Source: Phocaeicola_A sp036804505 (GTDB lineage: Bacteria > Bacteroidota > Bacteroidia > Bacteroidales > Bacteroidaceae). From it: a stretch of DNA of 64,000 nt. Below are positions 52,765 through 60,700 of the stretch, one piece after another (within the stretch, counting starts at the first letter, position 1; the number at the start of each line of letters is the position of its first letter). The notes below the pieces were generated by a model. It had not been told where the DNA came from, ran no database searches, and worked only from the letters and a program-made list of their open reading frames with translations. The translations under genes and the position numbers were made by a program. The stretch covers positions 62,001 through 126,000 of the forward strand of contig DAIRSI010000007.1 of NCBI GenBank assembly GCA_036804505.1. Reading direction: 5' to 3'.

Positions 52765-54318
52765 ATGAAAAAAATAATATTTATTGTTGTAGTATTTGTT
52801 TGTATATCATTTGAGTCTGCCGCACAAAACGATACCAATGTAGGGAACACAGTTTCTGTTGTAAAAGAAAAACCGAAAATTAAATATAACAATATGATTT
52901 TCGGACAATTCATTGAGTTTTTTGATAATCAGATTTATGGAGGTATTTATGATCTCAAATCCAAATTCTCTGATAACGAAGGATTTAGAAAAGATGTCAT
53001 CGAAGCAATGAAGGAAATTCATGTTCCTATTGTCAGATGGCCGGGAGGTTGTTTTGTGTCAACCTATCATTGGATGGACGGGATTGGTAAGGAGCGCGTC
53101 TCTACTTATGATAAAGCATGGCAAGTAGAGAATACGAATGCGTTTGGTACAGATGAATATATAAAATGGTGTCATAAGGTTGGATGCCAACCTTATATTT
53201 GTACAAATGCGGGGACTGGAACATCCGAAGAAATGAGTAATTGGATGGAATATTGTAACCTCAGGGTAGGAAAATATGGAAAAATGCGTGCTTCCAATGG
53301 TTATCCGGAGCCTTATAATGTAAAATATTGGAGTATTGGTAATGAAAATTACGGCTCTTGGGAACTTGGAGCTCATACTGTTAATGATTGGGGGCCGATG
53401 GTTTGTGAATCAGCTAAATTATTAAGAAGTGTGACTAAGGATGCTAAATTATTTGCAGCTGCTACTTCTGATAAAAATTGGACAATACCTTTGTTGAAAG
53501 CGGCAGGAAGACAACTCGATTACATCTCATTACATGGTTATTGGGATGCTTTGGCACATTATAATAATCCGTCTTCTTTTGTCGAATGTATGCAAAGAAC
53601 GGATGCCCCGGAACAGGATATTCAGAAAGCCATCAAGTTACTAGATGAGTCCGGTTATGGCAATGGTAAAATAAAGATAGCTTATGATGAATGGAATTTG
53701 CGTGGATGGCATCATCCATGGCATGGTGATTTGCGGCAAGGTTTCGATATTCAGGCGCGTCGCAAGAATGATATTGCTTCTACTTATACTATGGCCGATG
53801 CATTATTCTCTGCTTGTTTTTTAAATGCTTGCTTACGACATTCTGATATTGTGGATATAGCTTGTTTTTCTCCTATTGTTAATACTCGTGGAGCTATTTT
53901 TGTGCATCCTGATGGAATTGTGAAACGTACCACTTTCTATACTTTTTATATGTATACCAATTTTCTGGAAAAATATATAGTTCCTGTTAATACTGAAACA
54001 GATGCTTTGCAGCTTGGAAATCACTCTACAGGTGTTTTTGATATTATTTTGACAACTAATGAAAAAAATACTAGATATGTATGTGCTGTAGTCAATAAAG
54101 ATGCAATGAAGGATGTTGATTTGAAAATTAATTTCGAAACTTTCAAGAAAGCATCACCTAAGAAAATCAAAGCTGAAATATTAAGCGGGAAGTCTGCTGA
54201 TGACTTTAATGATATTGGAGCTGAAAATAGGGTAGTACCATTTGAAAAGATTCTTAGTGTTAAGAATTCAGTCGTATCAATACCGGCACACTCCTTGACC
54301 TTTTTGATAATAGAATAA
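52765..54318 (+). CDS. alpha-L-arabinofuranosidase, GH51
   Basis: The start MKKIIFIVVVFVCISF (52765) gives a proper signal peptide ending ESAAQ; a frame open 20 codons upstream is not needed. The 517-residue protein is a standard GH51. It has MIFGQFIEFF at the start of the barrel, VRWPGGCF, the acid/base glutamate in YWSIGNENYGSW and the nucleophile in KIAYDEWNLRGW, followed by the C-terminal beta-sandwich. It removes alpha-linked L-arabinofuranose from side chains of arabinan, arabinoxylan or arabinogalactan. This is the clearest clue that the locus C substrate carries arabinose. Confidence 0.95.
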   Translation: MKKIIFIVVVFVCISFESAAQNDTNVGNTVSVVKEKPKIKYNNMIFGQFIEFFDNQIYGGIYDLKSKFSDNEGFRKDVIEAMKEIHVPIVRWPGGCFVSTYHWMDGIGKERVSTYDKAWQVENTNAFGTDEYIKWCHKVGCQPYICTNAGTGTSEEMSNWMEYCNLRVGKYGKMRASNGYPEPYNVKYWSIGNENYGSWELGAHTVNDWGPMVCESAKLLRSVTKDAKLFAAATSDKNWTIPLLKAAGRQLDYISLHGYWDALAHYNNPSSFVECMQRTDAPEQDIQKAIKLLDESGYGNGKIKIAYDEWNLRGWHHPWHGDLRQGFDIQARRKNDIASTYTMADALFSACFLNACLRHSDIVDIACFSPIVNTRGAIFVHPDGIVKRTTFYTFYMYTNFLEKYIVPVNTETDALQLGNHSTGVFDIILTTNEKNTRYVCAVVNKDAMKDVDLKINFETFKKASPKKIKAEILSGKSADDFNDIGAENRVVPFEKILSVKNSVVSIPAHSLTFLIIE

Positions 54319-54369
54319 AAATATTTCCTTTAAAGTTTAGTTATCAAATTATTTATATAAACCTAAAAA

Positions 54370-55401
54370 ATGAAAAACTTTTTTTTAATGTCCTTACTGC
54401 TTTTCATGAGTGTCTTTCCGGCATTCAGTCAAAGTCCGATTACATCAAAAAACGAAACTAAACAGGCCCATTTCCCTTTGTACATCGATCCTGTTTACAA
54501 TGGACCGTCCGATCCGATGGTGTGCTATAACAGCAAAGCGAAGAAGTGGTATATGTACTATACCAGTCGCAGGCTCACGGTGGACAGTATTAGCCATATT
54601 GCGCAGATTCACGGCACTCCTATAGGTATTGCCGAATCTTCTGACGGCGGTGCTACCTGGAAATATAAAGGGAACTGCAAAATTGACTATAAGCCTGATG
54701 CCAATCCCACATATTGGGCCCCGGAGATTTTCGAATACAAAAATCTCTATCACATGTTCCTTTCGTACGTTCCCGGTATTTTCGACAATTGGAATCATCC
54801 TCGCAACATTGTTCATCTCACTAGTAAAAATGGTGTTGACTGGAAGACTTATGAAGTGGTGAATCTTGGCAACAAGGTGATTGATGCCTGCGTTTATCAT
54901 TTGCCTAACGGTTTTTGGCGCATGTGGTATAAGAATGAGGCCGCCAATTCCGATATTATCTGGTATGCAGACAGCAAAGATTTGTATCGGTGGGAAGTGA
55001 AAGGTCCTGTTTCCTTAGGTGGAATAAAGGGAGAAGGACCCAACGTTATCTTTTGGCATAACAAGTATTATCTGATTGTAGATGAATGGAAGGGTTTATC
55101 GGTGTTCAGTTCGGATGATGCCACAGTGTGGACAAAACAAAAGGATTATCTCGTTGCGGGAGTTCCTTTGGAAAGTGCAGAGGGTAATCGCCCCCGTTTT
55201 GCAGATGGAAGCCGGGGTAATCATGCTGATATCGAGGTAGTGGGTAATCATGCCTATATGTTCTATTTCAGTGAGACACCGGCAAGCATGAAGCCGCATG
55301 GTTTGGCTGTCTATGTTCAGGAACTAATCTATCATGAAGACGGAACCGTAACTTGCGATACAGCGAGGAAATGCTATATAAACCTGAATGCTAAAAAATA
55401 A
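54370..55401 (+). CDS. GH43/GH32-superfamily beta-propeller glycosidase
   Basis: The 343-residue protein has a signal peptide (to about residue 21, PAFSQ) and a five-bladed propeller. DPVYNGPSDPMVCYN holds the likely catalytic base aspartate, WAPEIFEYKNLYHMFLSYV follows, and IKGEGPNVIFWHNKYYLIVDEW holds a candidate acid glutamate. The fold is that of GH43/GH32/GH117-type enzymes; the subfamily is not clear. Codons are visibly more GC-rich than in the preceding four genes, suggesting separate acquisition. It is the last gene of locus C and is followed by the repeat-rich region 55411-55845. Confidence 0.75.
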   Translation: MKNFFLMSLLLFMSVFPAFSQSPITSKNETKQAHFPLYIDPVYNGPSDPMVCYNSKAKKWYMYYTSRRLTVDSISHIAQIHGTPIGIAESSDGGATWKYKGNCKIDYKPDANPTYWAPEIFEYKNLYHMFLSYVPGIFDNWNHPRNIVHLTSKNGVDWKTYEVVNLGNKVIDACVYHLPNGFWRMWYKNEAANSDIIWYADSKDLYRWEVKGPVSLGGIKGEGPNVIFWHNKYYLIVDEWKGLSVFSSDDATVWTKQKDYLVAGVPLESAEGNRPRFADGSRGNHADIEVVGNHAYMFYFSETPASMKPHGLAVYVQELIYHEDGTVTCDTARKCYINLNAKK

Positions 55402-55410
55402 TTACCAACG

Positions 55411-55542
55411 GTTTGCCCTGAGCTCCCGTCACCATAATGTATTGTTTTTCAGTTTGTTCTGGTGACAGGACGAAAATTCTCGTCCTGTCACCAGTGTTTC
55501 CTGATAATCAGCGTTTTCTGGTGACGGGAGCTCAAGGCAAAC
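55411..55542. repeat. nested inverted repeats (outer 23-base, inner 15-base arms)
   Basis: Outer arms 55411-55433 and 55520-55542 match at 22 of 23 positions. Inside, 55459-55473 and 55480-55494 form a perfect 15-base-arm hairpin with a 6-base loop. Both arm pairs contain GGTGAC/GTCACC, so inner and outer arms are themselves related. No T-tract follows. Confidence 0.85.
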
Positions 55543-55570
55543 TCTTTGTAGTTGAAATAAGGGGATTTGA

Positions 55571-55658
55571 AGTTGGCTTTTGCAATCTCGGCAGTTGGCT
55601 ATTGTAACTGCCATACTTAGCACCCGTAACTATGGCAGTTAGCTATCGGAAGTGACAT
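55571..55658. repeat. 22-base-period array 1 (AGTTGGCT words)
   Basis: Four units start at 55571, 55593, 55615 and 55637 with AGTTGGCT, AGTTGGCT, ACTTAGCA and AGTTAGCT. Unit ends alternate GGC, CAT, GGC, CAT. A degenerate fifth unit may start at 55550. Confidence 0.7.
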
Positions 55659-55676
55659 CCTGCCAAGATTTCTAAA

Positions 55677-55742
55677 ATAGACTATCTATTCGTAGCGGAT
55701 AGACTATCTATCTTACATGAATAGACTATGTATTTACAAGCG
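55677..55742. repeat. 22-base-period array 2 (ATAGACTATCTAT)
   Basis: Three units start at 55677, 55699 and 55721. The first 13 bases are ATAGACTATCTAT, with one change in the third; the remaining nine differ freely. Confidence 0.85.
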
Positions 55743-55752
55743 ATTGATTCCC

Positions 55753-55845
55753 TCAAAAAAAACGTAACCAGCGGAGGCGGAACCGATGCCTACGTTTTTT
55801 TCTCGGCTGGTTACGTTTTTTCCCTCGGCTGGTTACGTTTTTCCT
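55753..55845 (-). repeat. 22-base-period array 3 and probable sigma-gene terminator
   Basis: CTCGGCTGGTTACG units start at 55802 and 55824, 22 bases apart, and a degenerate unit (TACGTTTTTT at 55791) precedes them. An inverted copy, ACGTAACCAGC, lies at 55762-55772. On the minus strand the pair forms a hairpin ending GCTGGTTACG followed by T8, just downstream of the locus D sigma gene. Confidence 0.7.
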
Positions 55846-56449
55846 ATCCGAGCAACCACAACAAAGAAGGTAAATATTCTTTCAAGGAAACTCGAAGCAG
55901 TTTCAGTGACTGCTGAATTCGGTAGGCAACGGTTTGTGTGGAAACATTCAGCACATCGGCTATTTCTTTGTAGCTCATATCCTTGAAACGATGCATCATG
56001 AATGCTTCGCGATAGCTTTCGGGCAATGCTTCGATGGCCTCTTTTATCTTTTCTCTCAGTTCCTTGATTTGTCCGTAATCTGTATCATTTATTTCCTCTT
56101 GGATCCGTTCGTAGAAAGCGGCTTCCACCTTGCTTTTTATCTGTTCGCGAACTAGAAGGTTCAGGGCTTTCCGGTATGTCATTCTGAAAAGATACTGGTT
56201 CAAGGAAGTCTCTATAATCACTTCGTTTCGGTTTTCCCAAAGCCAAAGCATCACTTCCTGAACAATTTCTTCAGAATCTTCTATTCCTACCAGACGATGT
56301 GCATACGCGCAAAGCATGGAATAGTATTTCTTGAATAACTTGTCAAAAGCGTCATGATTATCTTGCCTGAGCAGACCCAGCAAGAAGAAATCTTCTGCAT
56401 TGTAATTTGATCTAAGATTCTCGTTTTCCACGCTTACAAAGATAGACAT
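55844..56449 (-). CDS. ECF RNA polymerase sigma factor (locus D)
   Basis: The start MSIFVSVENENL (56449) is used, giving 201 residues, with 13 more codons open upstream. Region 2 is AFDKLFKKYYSMLCAYAHRL with EEIVQEVMLWLWENRNE. Region 4 is LPESYREAFMMHRFKDMSYKEIADVLNVSTQTVAYRIQQSL. It is a close paralogue of the locus A sigma factor and, like it, is divergent from its FecR anti-sigma gene. A TATCTTTG at 56437-56444 on its strand lies inside the first codons. If that is a promoter, the true start would be further in, for example a GTG near 56431. Confidence 0.92.
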   Translation of the reverse strand: MSIFVSVENENLRSNYNAEDFFLLGLLRQDNHDAFDKLFKKYYSMLCAYAHRLVGIEDSEEIVQEVMLWLWENRNEVIIETSLNQYLFRMTYRKALNLLVREQIKSKVEAAFYERIQEEINDTDYGQIKELREKIKEAIEALPESYREAFMMHRFKDMSYKEIADVLNVSTQTVAYRIQQSLKLLRVSLKEYLPSLLWLLG

Positions 56450-56466
56450 TTTTCCATTTAAAAAAG

Positions 56467-56497
56467 TTTTTTCAAAAAAAAATGACAATTTGTTTAG
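56467..56497. promoter_or_regulatory. shared sigma/anti-sigma divergent regulatory element (locus D)
   Basis: T6-C-A9-TG (56467-56484) is followed after 7 bases by GTTTAG (56492-56497), matching words and spacing of the locus A divergent spacer at 24949-24980. Confidence 0.5.
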
Positions 56498-56551
56498 ATG
56501 ACCCTTTTTTTTATTTGTCTATATAATAAAGAAACGATAAAAACGTATTTT

Positions 56552-57550
56552 ATGGAAGACCATAATGTAATAGAAGAAATATTAACCAGATTTTTTGAGG
56601 GGAAGACGTCCGCCTCCGAAAACGAACAGATTGAAGCTTGGCTTAAAGAAGATGAAGAACATCTGCATATTGCCAAGCAGCTCAACTCCCTGTATCTGGC
56701 TGTAGATACTCAAAACATTGAGAAAAAGACAAATTCGATAAAAGCACTGGATAAGGTAAAAGGAAAGATGAGGGGTAAACAATTGCCTTGGTGGGAGTGG
56801 GCACTGCGCGTTGCTGCAGTACTCATGCTCCCGCTTTTGGCTATCACCTTGTCTCAGTATTTCAAAGGGGAGGCTGCAAAAGTCGTAATGCTGGAGGCCC
56901 GAACAAATCCAGGCATGACCACATCCATCGTTTTGCCGGATAGTACTGTAGTTTGTTTGAACTCAGAGTCTTCCTTGCGCTACCCTTCTACTTTCGAAGG
57001 TAGCAATCGGAGAAATGTGGAACTGAAGGGAGAGGCATTCTTTAAAGTAACGAAGAATCCCGACAAGCATTTCATCGTACGCACTTCCCACAATTCTCAG
57101 ATAGAAGTCTTGGGAACGACTTTTAATGTGGAGGCTTACGAAAATATGCCTGAGGTATCAACAACCTTACTCAAGGGTAAGGTGGATTTTTATTATCGAG
57201 ACAAATCAATATACAAGAAGGTTCAGTTGAAACCCGGTCAGAAAGTCGTTTATGACTCACAGAACAATTTGGCCCGACTGTATGAAACTTCCGGTGAAAC
57301 GGAATCTTCATGGAAAGACGGCAAGATCATTCTTGATAATACTTCGCTGAAAGACGTATTGCACATCTTGAGCAAGCGTTACAATGTAGCATTCAAGCTC
57401 ACAAAGGATTATCCGAAGGATTCATTTACAGGAACCTTTACCAACCAGCGATTGGATCTTATTCTTGCTTATTTCAAGCTGTCATCAAACATTCGCTGGA
57501 GATATATAGATGAAAAAGATACAATAAAGCAACATATAGAAATTTATTAG
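56552..57550 (+). CDS. FecR-family anti-sigma factor (locus D)
   Basis: Starting at MEDHNVIEEIL (56552; 18 further codons are open upstream), the 332-residue protein has a sigma-binding N-terminus (1-80) and a membrane helix (RVAAVLMLPLLAITLSQYF, about 88-106). The FecR domain lies at about 125-220 (VLPDSTVVCLNSESSLRYP, LKGEAFFKVTKNPDKHFIV, VLGTTFNVEAYE). The C-terminal DUF4974 module (about 260-330) includes LKDVLHILSKRYNVAFKL and TNQRLDLILAYF. It closely resembles the locus A protein and should gate the divergent sigma factor in response to the STN domain of SusC at 57711. Confidence 0.93.
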   Translation: MEDHNVIEEILTRFFEGKTSASENEQIEAWLKEDEEHLHIAKQLNSLYLAVDTQNIEKKTNSIKALDKVKGKMRGKQLPWWEWALRVAAVLMLPLLAITLSQYFKGEAAKVVMLEARTNPGMTTSIVLPDSTVVCLNSESSLRYPSTFEGSNRRNVELKGEAFFKVTKNPDKHFIVRTSHNSQIEVLGTTFNVEAYENMPEVSTTLLKGKVDFYYRDKSIYKKVQLKPGQKVVYDSQNNLARLYETSGETESSWKDGKIILDNTSLKDVLHILSKRYNVAFKLTKDYPKDSFTGTFTNQRLDLILAYFKLSSNIRWRYIDEKDTIKQHIEIY

Positions 57551-57563
57551 TAACCTTAAATCT

Positions 57564-57588
57564 TTAATCTCATGAAAGAACATTCACC
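57564..57588 (+). promoter_or_regulatory. conserved bipartite element upstream of susC (locus D)
   Basis: TTAAT (57564), ATG (57572) and ACATTCACC (57580-57588) occur with the same spacing as in locus A at 26051-26075. It is a candidate ECF promoter or another shared leader element. Confidence 0.5.
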
Positions 57589-57593
57589 CTAAA

Positions 57594-57662
57594 CAAAAAA
57601 ATACGGGAAAATATTGGAGTATCTTCCCGTATTGAATCAGTCATTAATTGCAGCTTGTTTGG
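57594..57662 (-). ncRNA. candidate cis-antisense sRNA opposite the susC leader (locus D)
   Basis: The minus strand of hairpin 57600-57633 is followed by TTTTTGTTT (57599-57591), an intrinsic-terminator form. A one-mismatch -7 box (TAGGCTTG) lies at 57666-57673. The geometry copies the locus A candidate. Ends are approximate and the promoter is weak. Confidence 0.38.
57600..57633. promoter_or_regulatory. susC leader hairpin A, loop TTGGAG (locus D)
   Basis: Arms AATACGGGAA (57600-57609) and TTCCCGTATT (57624-57633) are perfect. One A/C mismatch follows, then ATA/TAT, closing on loop TTGGAG (57614-57619). The stem shares almost nothing with that of locus A, yet mismatch position, inner 3-base stem and loop length are the same. 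Confidence 0.8.
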
Positions 57663-57670
57663 AGACAAGC
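57653..57670. promoter_or_regulatory. susC leader hairpin B, loop TTGGAG (locus D)
   Basis: Perfect arms GCTTGT (57653-57658) and ACAAGC (57665-57670) present loop TTGGAG (57659-57664), identical to the loop of hairpin A in the same leader. Confidence 0.75.
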
Positions 57671-57710
57671 CTAATCAACTAATTTTATAAACTAAAGTCA
57701 TTACAAATTT

Positions 57711-60700
57711 ATGAAAAATAATTGTAGTATCCAATTTTCGAGGATACAAAATCTTTTATGGATGGCCTCGAAAAAAATACCAAGAACTATGAAGCTATTT
57801 ATTCTTTTCTTTGCTTGCTCTTTAGGCCTTACTTACGCTTCCGAAACGTATGCTCAAAAGGCCAGTATAAATCTCGAAATGCAGGACAAGACGGTCAAGG
57901 ATGTTTTGAAAGAAATAGAACGGCAGTCGGGATTCGGATTCTTTTATAACAACAGCCAGATAAATCTGAATCGCCGTGTATCTTTAAATACCCGGAACAG
58001 TGATATCTTTAAGGTACTTAATCAGATTTTTGAAGGGACGGACGTTGGCTTTTATGTACTCGACAAGAAAATTGTTCTCACTACAAATGCGGAAAAGGGA
58101 GTGGCACAGCAGGCTTCTTCTTTCAAGATGACGGGAAAGGTTACGGATATCGCAGGAGAACCTATTATTGGTGCTACTGTAATTGAAAAAGGAACTCCTA
58201 ATGGCACCGTAACAGATATAGACGGTAATTTTGAATTCAAGGCTTCCCAAAAGAATTTTATATTGGAAGTTTCCTATGTAGGTTATACAAAGGTAGCTTT
58301 GGAAGTCAAAGTGGGGGTTCCTGTAAAGGTAACACTTAAAGAAGATACTAAGACATTGGATGAAGTGGTTGTAATTGGTTATGGTACTGCAAAGAAAAGT
58401 GATTTGACAGGTGCAGTAACTCATGCTAATATGCAAGCTTTAGAAAGTTCGGCAAGTGTCAATATAGCCCAGGGATTGAAAGGCGTGGTACCCGGATTGA
58501 ATATAGGTGCTACAACTTCTGCCGGTGGCGATCCATCAATTTCCATTCGTGGAAGAAATACCATTTCCGGTTCTACAAATCCTTTGATTGTTCTTGACGG
58601 CATTATTTATCGTGGCAATCTGACTGATATCAATCCTTCCGATATAGAATCTGTTGATGTCTTGAAGGATGCGTCTTCTACAGCCATTTACGGTTCACAA
58701 GCTGCCAATGGTGTGATGATAATTACAACAAAATCAGCTAAGAATATGACTAAACCTGTGATAGAATACAATACGAGCTTTACTTTTCAAGGAATGATAA
58801 ACAAAGATATCAAACGCTTGGATGCAGCTGGATATGTAAAACAGATTGTAGACTCACATCTATCCGAAAGTAGGACGGGTAGTGATATGCTTACAGCAAA
58901 TCCCGATTTCAACCCTTCAGTCTATTTTCGTGATTCCCGTTGTACAACAGCTTATTTGAACGGTAATGTAGATACTGATTGGTGGGGATTGATGACAGAG
59001 AAGACTCCATATATAATGAATCATAATTTAAGTTTGAGAGGAAAAACTGAGTTAAACAGTTACTTCGTTTCACTGGGTTATACTGACCAGAAAAATTTAA
59101 TTGTTAATGACAAGTACAAACGTTACAATATACGTGTTAATCTGGATTCAAAGGTAACGGATTGGTTGAGGGTAGGTACAAACTCCTATTTTACATTGAG
59201 TGATTATTCTGGTTACAGTATAAGTTTCAGCAATCTTTTTAGCATTCCAGCCTTGATTAGTCCTTATGAAGATGACAGCAATGAATTGATGACATTCCCA
59301 TATAACGGAGAATTGAATCCCTTGTTAAGTGTAAAGAATGATGATTCCGAAACGCGACAAATCTTGTCTGGTAGTGCTTATGCCGATATTACTATACCAT
59401 GGATAAAGGGCTTGACGTATCGCTTGAATTATTCAAACACACAGACGAGTTATAAGCACAATCTGGCAAATCCTTATGCGAATTCATTGCAAGGTCAAGC
59501 CTACAAGCAAAGCTATATACAAGATGAATGGACTTTGGATAATATTTTGACCTACAAGCATAGTTTTGGCAAACACTCTATCAATGGAACATTCGTTTAT
59601 GGAGTTGAAAAACGGACTTATGATTCCACAGATGCGACTGCAAACTACTTCACCGATTTCAGTCTTGGATACAATAATCTTGGTAAAGGACAATCGGATT
59701 TGAATGAAGTAGCTTCTTCTGCGTGGAAAGAAACGAGTCTTTATACTATGTTGCGTGCGGTTTATTCATATAACGATCGATACATTCTTACTGGAACTAT
59801 ACGTAGAGATGGCTTTTCTGGATTTGGCGAGAACAATAAGTTCGGTTTGTTTCCTTCTGTAGCTGCAGCATGGAGAATCAGCGAAGAAGAGTTTATGAAG
59901 AATATGGAGTGGCTGGATAATTTAAAGTTACGTGTTTCATACGGTTCCAATGGTAATAGAACAGCGGGCAGATATTCCACTATGGCTCAAATGAGAAAAA
60001 CAAATCCATACAATACTTCAAGTACAGGCTACGTATTTGGAGATGGAGGATCTCCTGAATTGTTACAAGCAATAAATACGATGGCTAATTCAAATTTGAA
60101 ATGGGAAACTACAAACTCTTTGAATTTCGGATTGGATTTCAGCATATTGAATAACCGCTTGTTCGGTAACTATGAATACTATGTTTCCAATACTCATAAT
60201 CTTCTTTACAATGTCTCTATTCCTTCCATGAATGGAGTCAGTTCGAATACAATAGCTGCAAATATCGGTAAGTTGAGTAATTATGGGCATGAATTCAGCA
60301 TTACTGGCATTCCTGTCAAAACAAAGGATTTTACGTGGACTGTAACGGGTAATTTCTCATTAAACAAGAATAAGGTGAAATCCATTTTAGGTATTGATGC
60401 AAACGGTGATGGCAAAGAAGACGATCTGCCTTCCAGTAGTATCTTCATTGGTAAATCTCTTTCTGCAATCTATGATTATAAGATTATAGGGATGTGGCAA
60501 CTTTCTGATTATAATAATGGAACAATCCCTTCAGGATTTACCTACGGAACTTACAAAATTGCTGATTTGAATAATGATGGAAAATATTCAGCTGACGAAG
60601 ACCGTTCTGTAATCGGATATACTGATCCGTTATACCGATTCAGCATTCAGAACAATTTGAAGTATAAGAATTTTGAAATGAATATATTCATTAATTCCAT

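Larger units (their letters stand above)
55402..55843. other. 442-base repeat-packed intergenic region
   Basis: No gene. The region contains, in order, a nested palindrome (55411-55542) and three consecutive arrays with 22-base periods (55571-55658, 55677-55742 and 55780-55845). The last runs into the stop codon of the sigma gene. Each is listed separately. Confidence 0.8.

Noticed and set aside
55571..55845. Regular 22-base arrays as a possible CRISPR
   Set aside because: Period is too short, there are no repeat-spacer units of normal size, no cas genes are nearby, and three unrelated words are involved.
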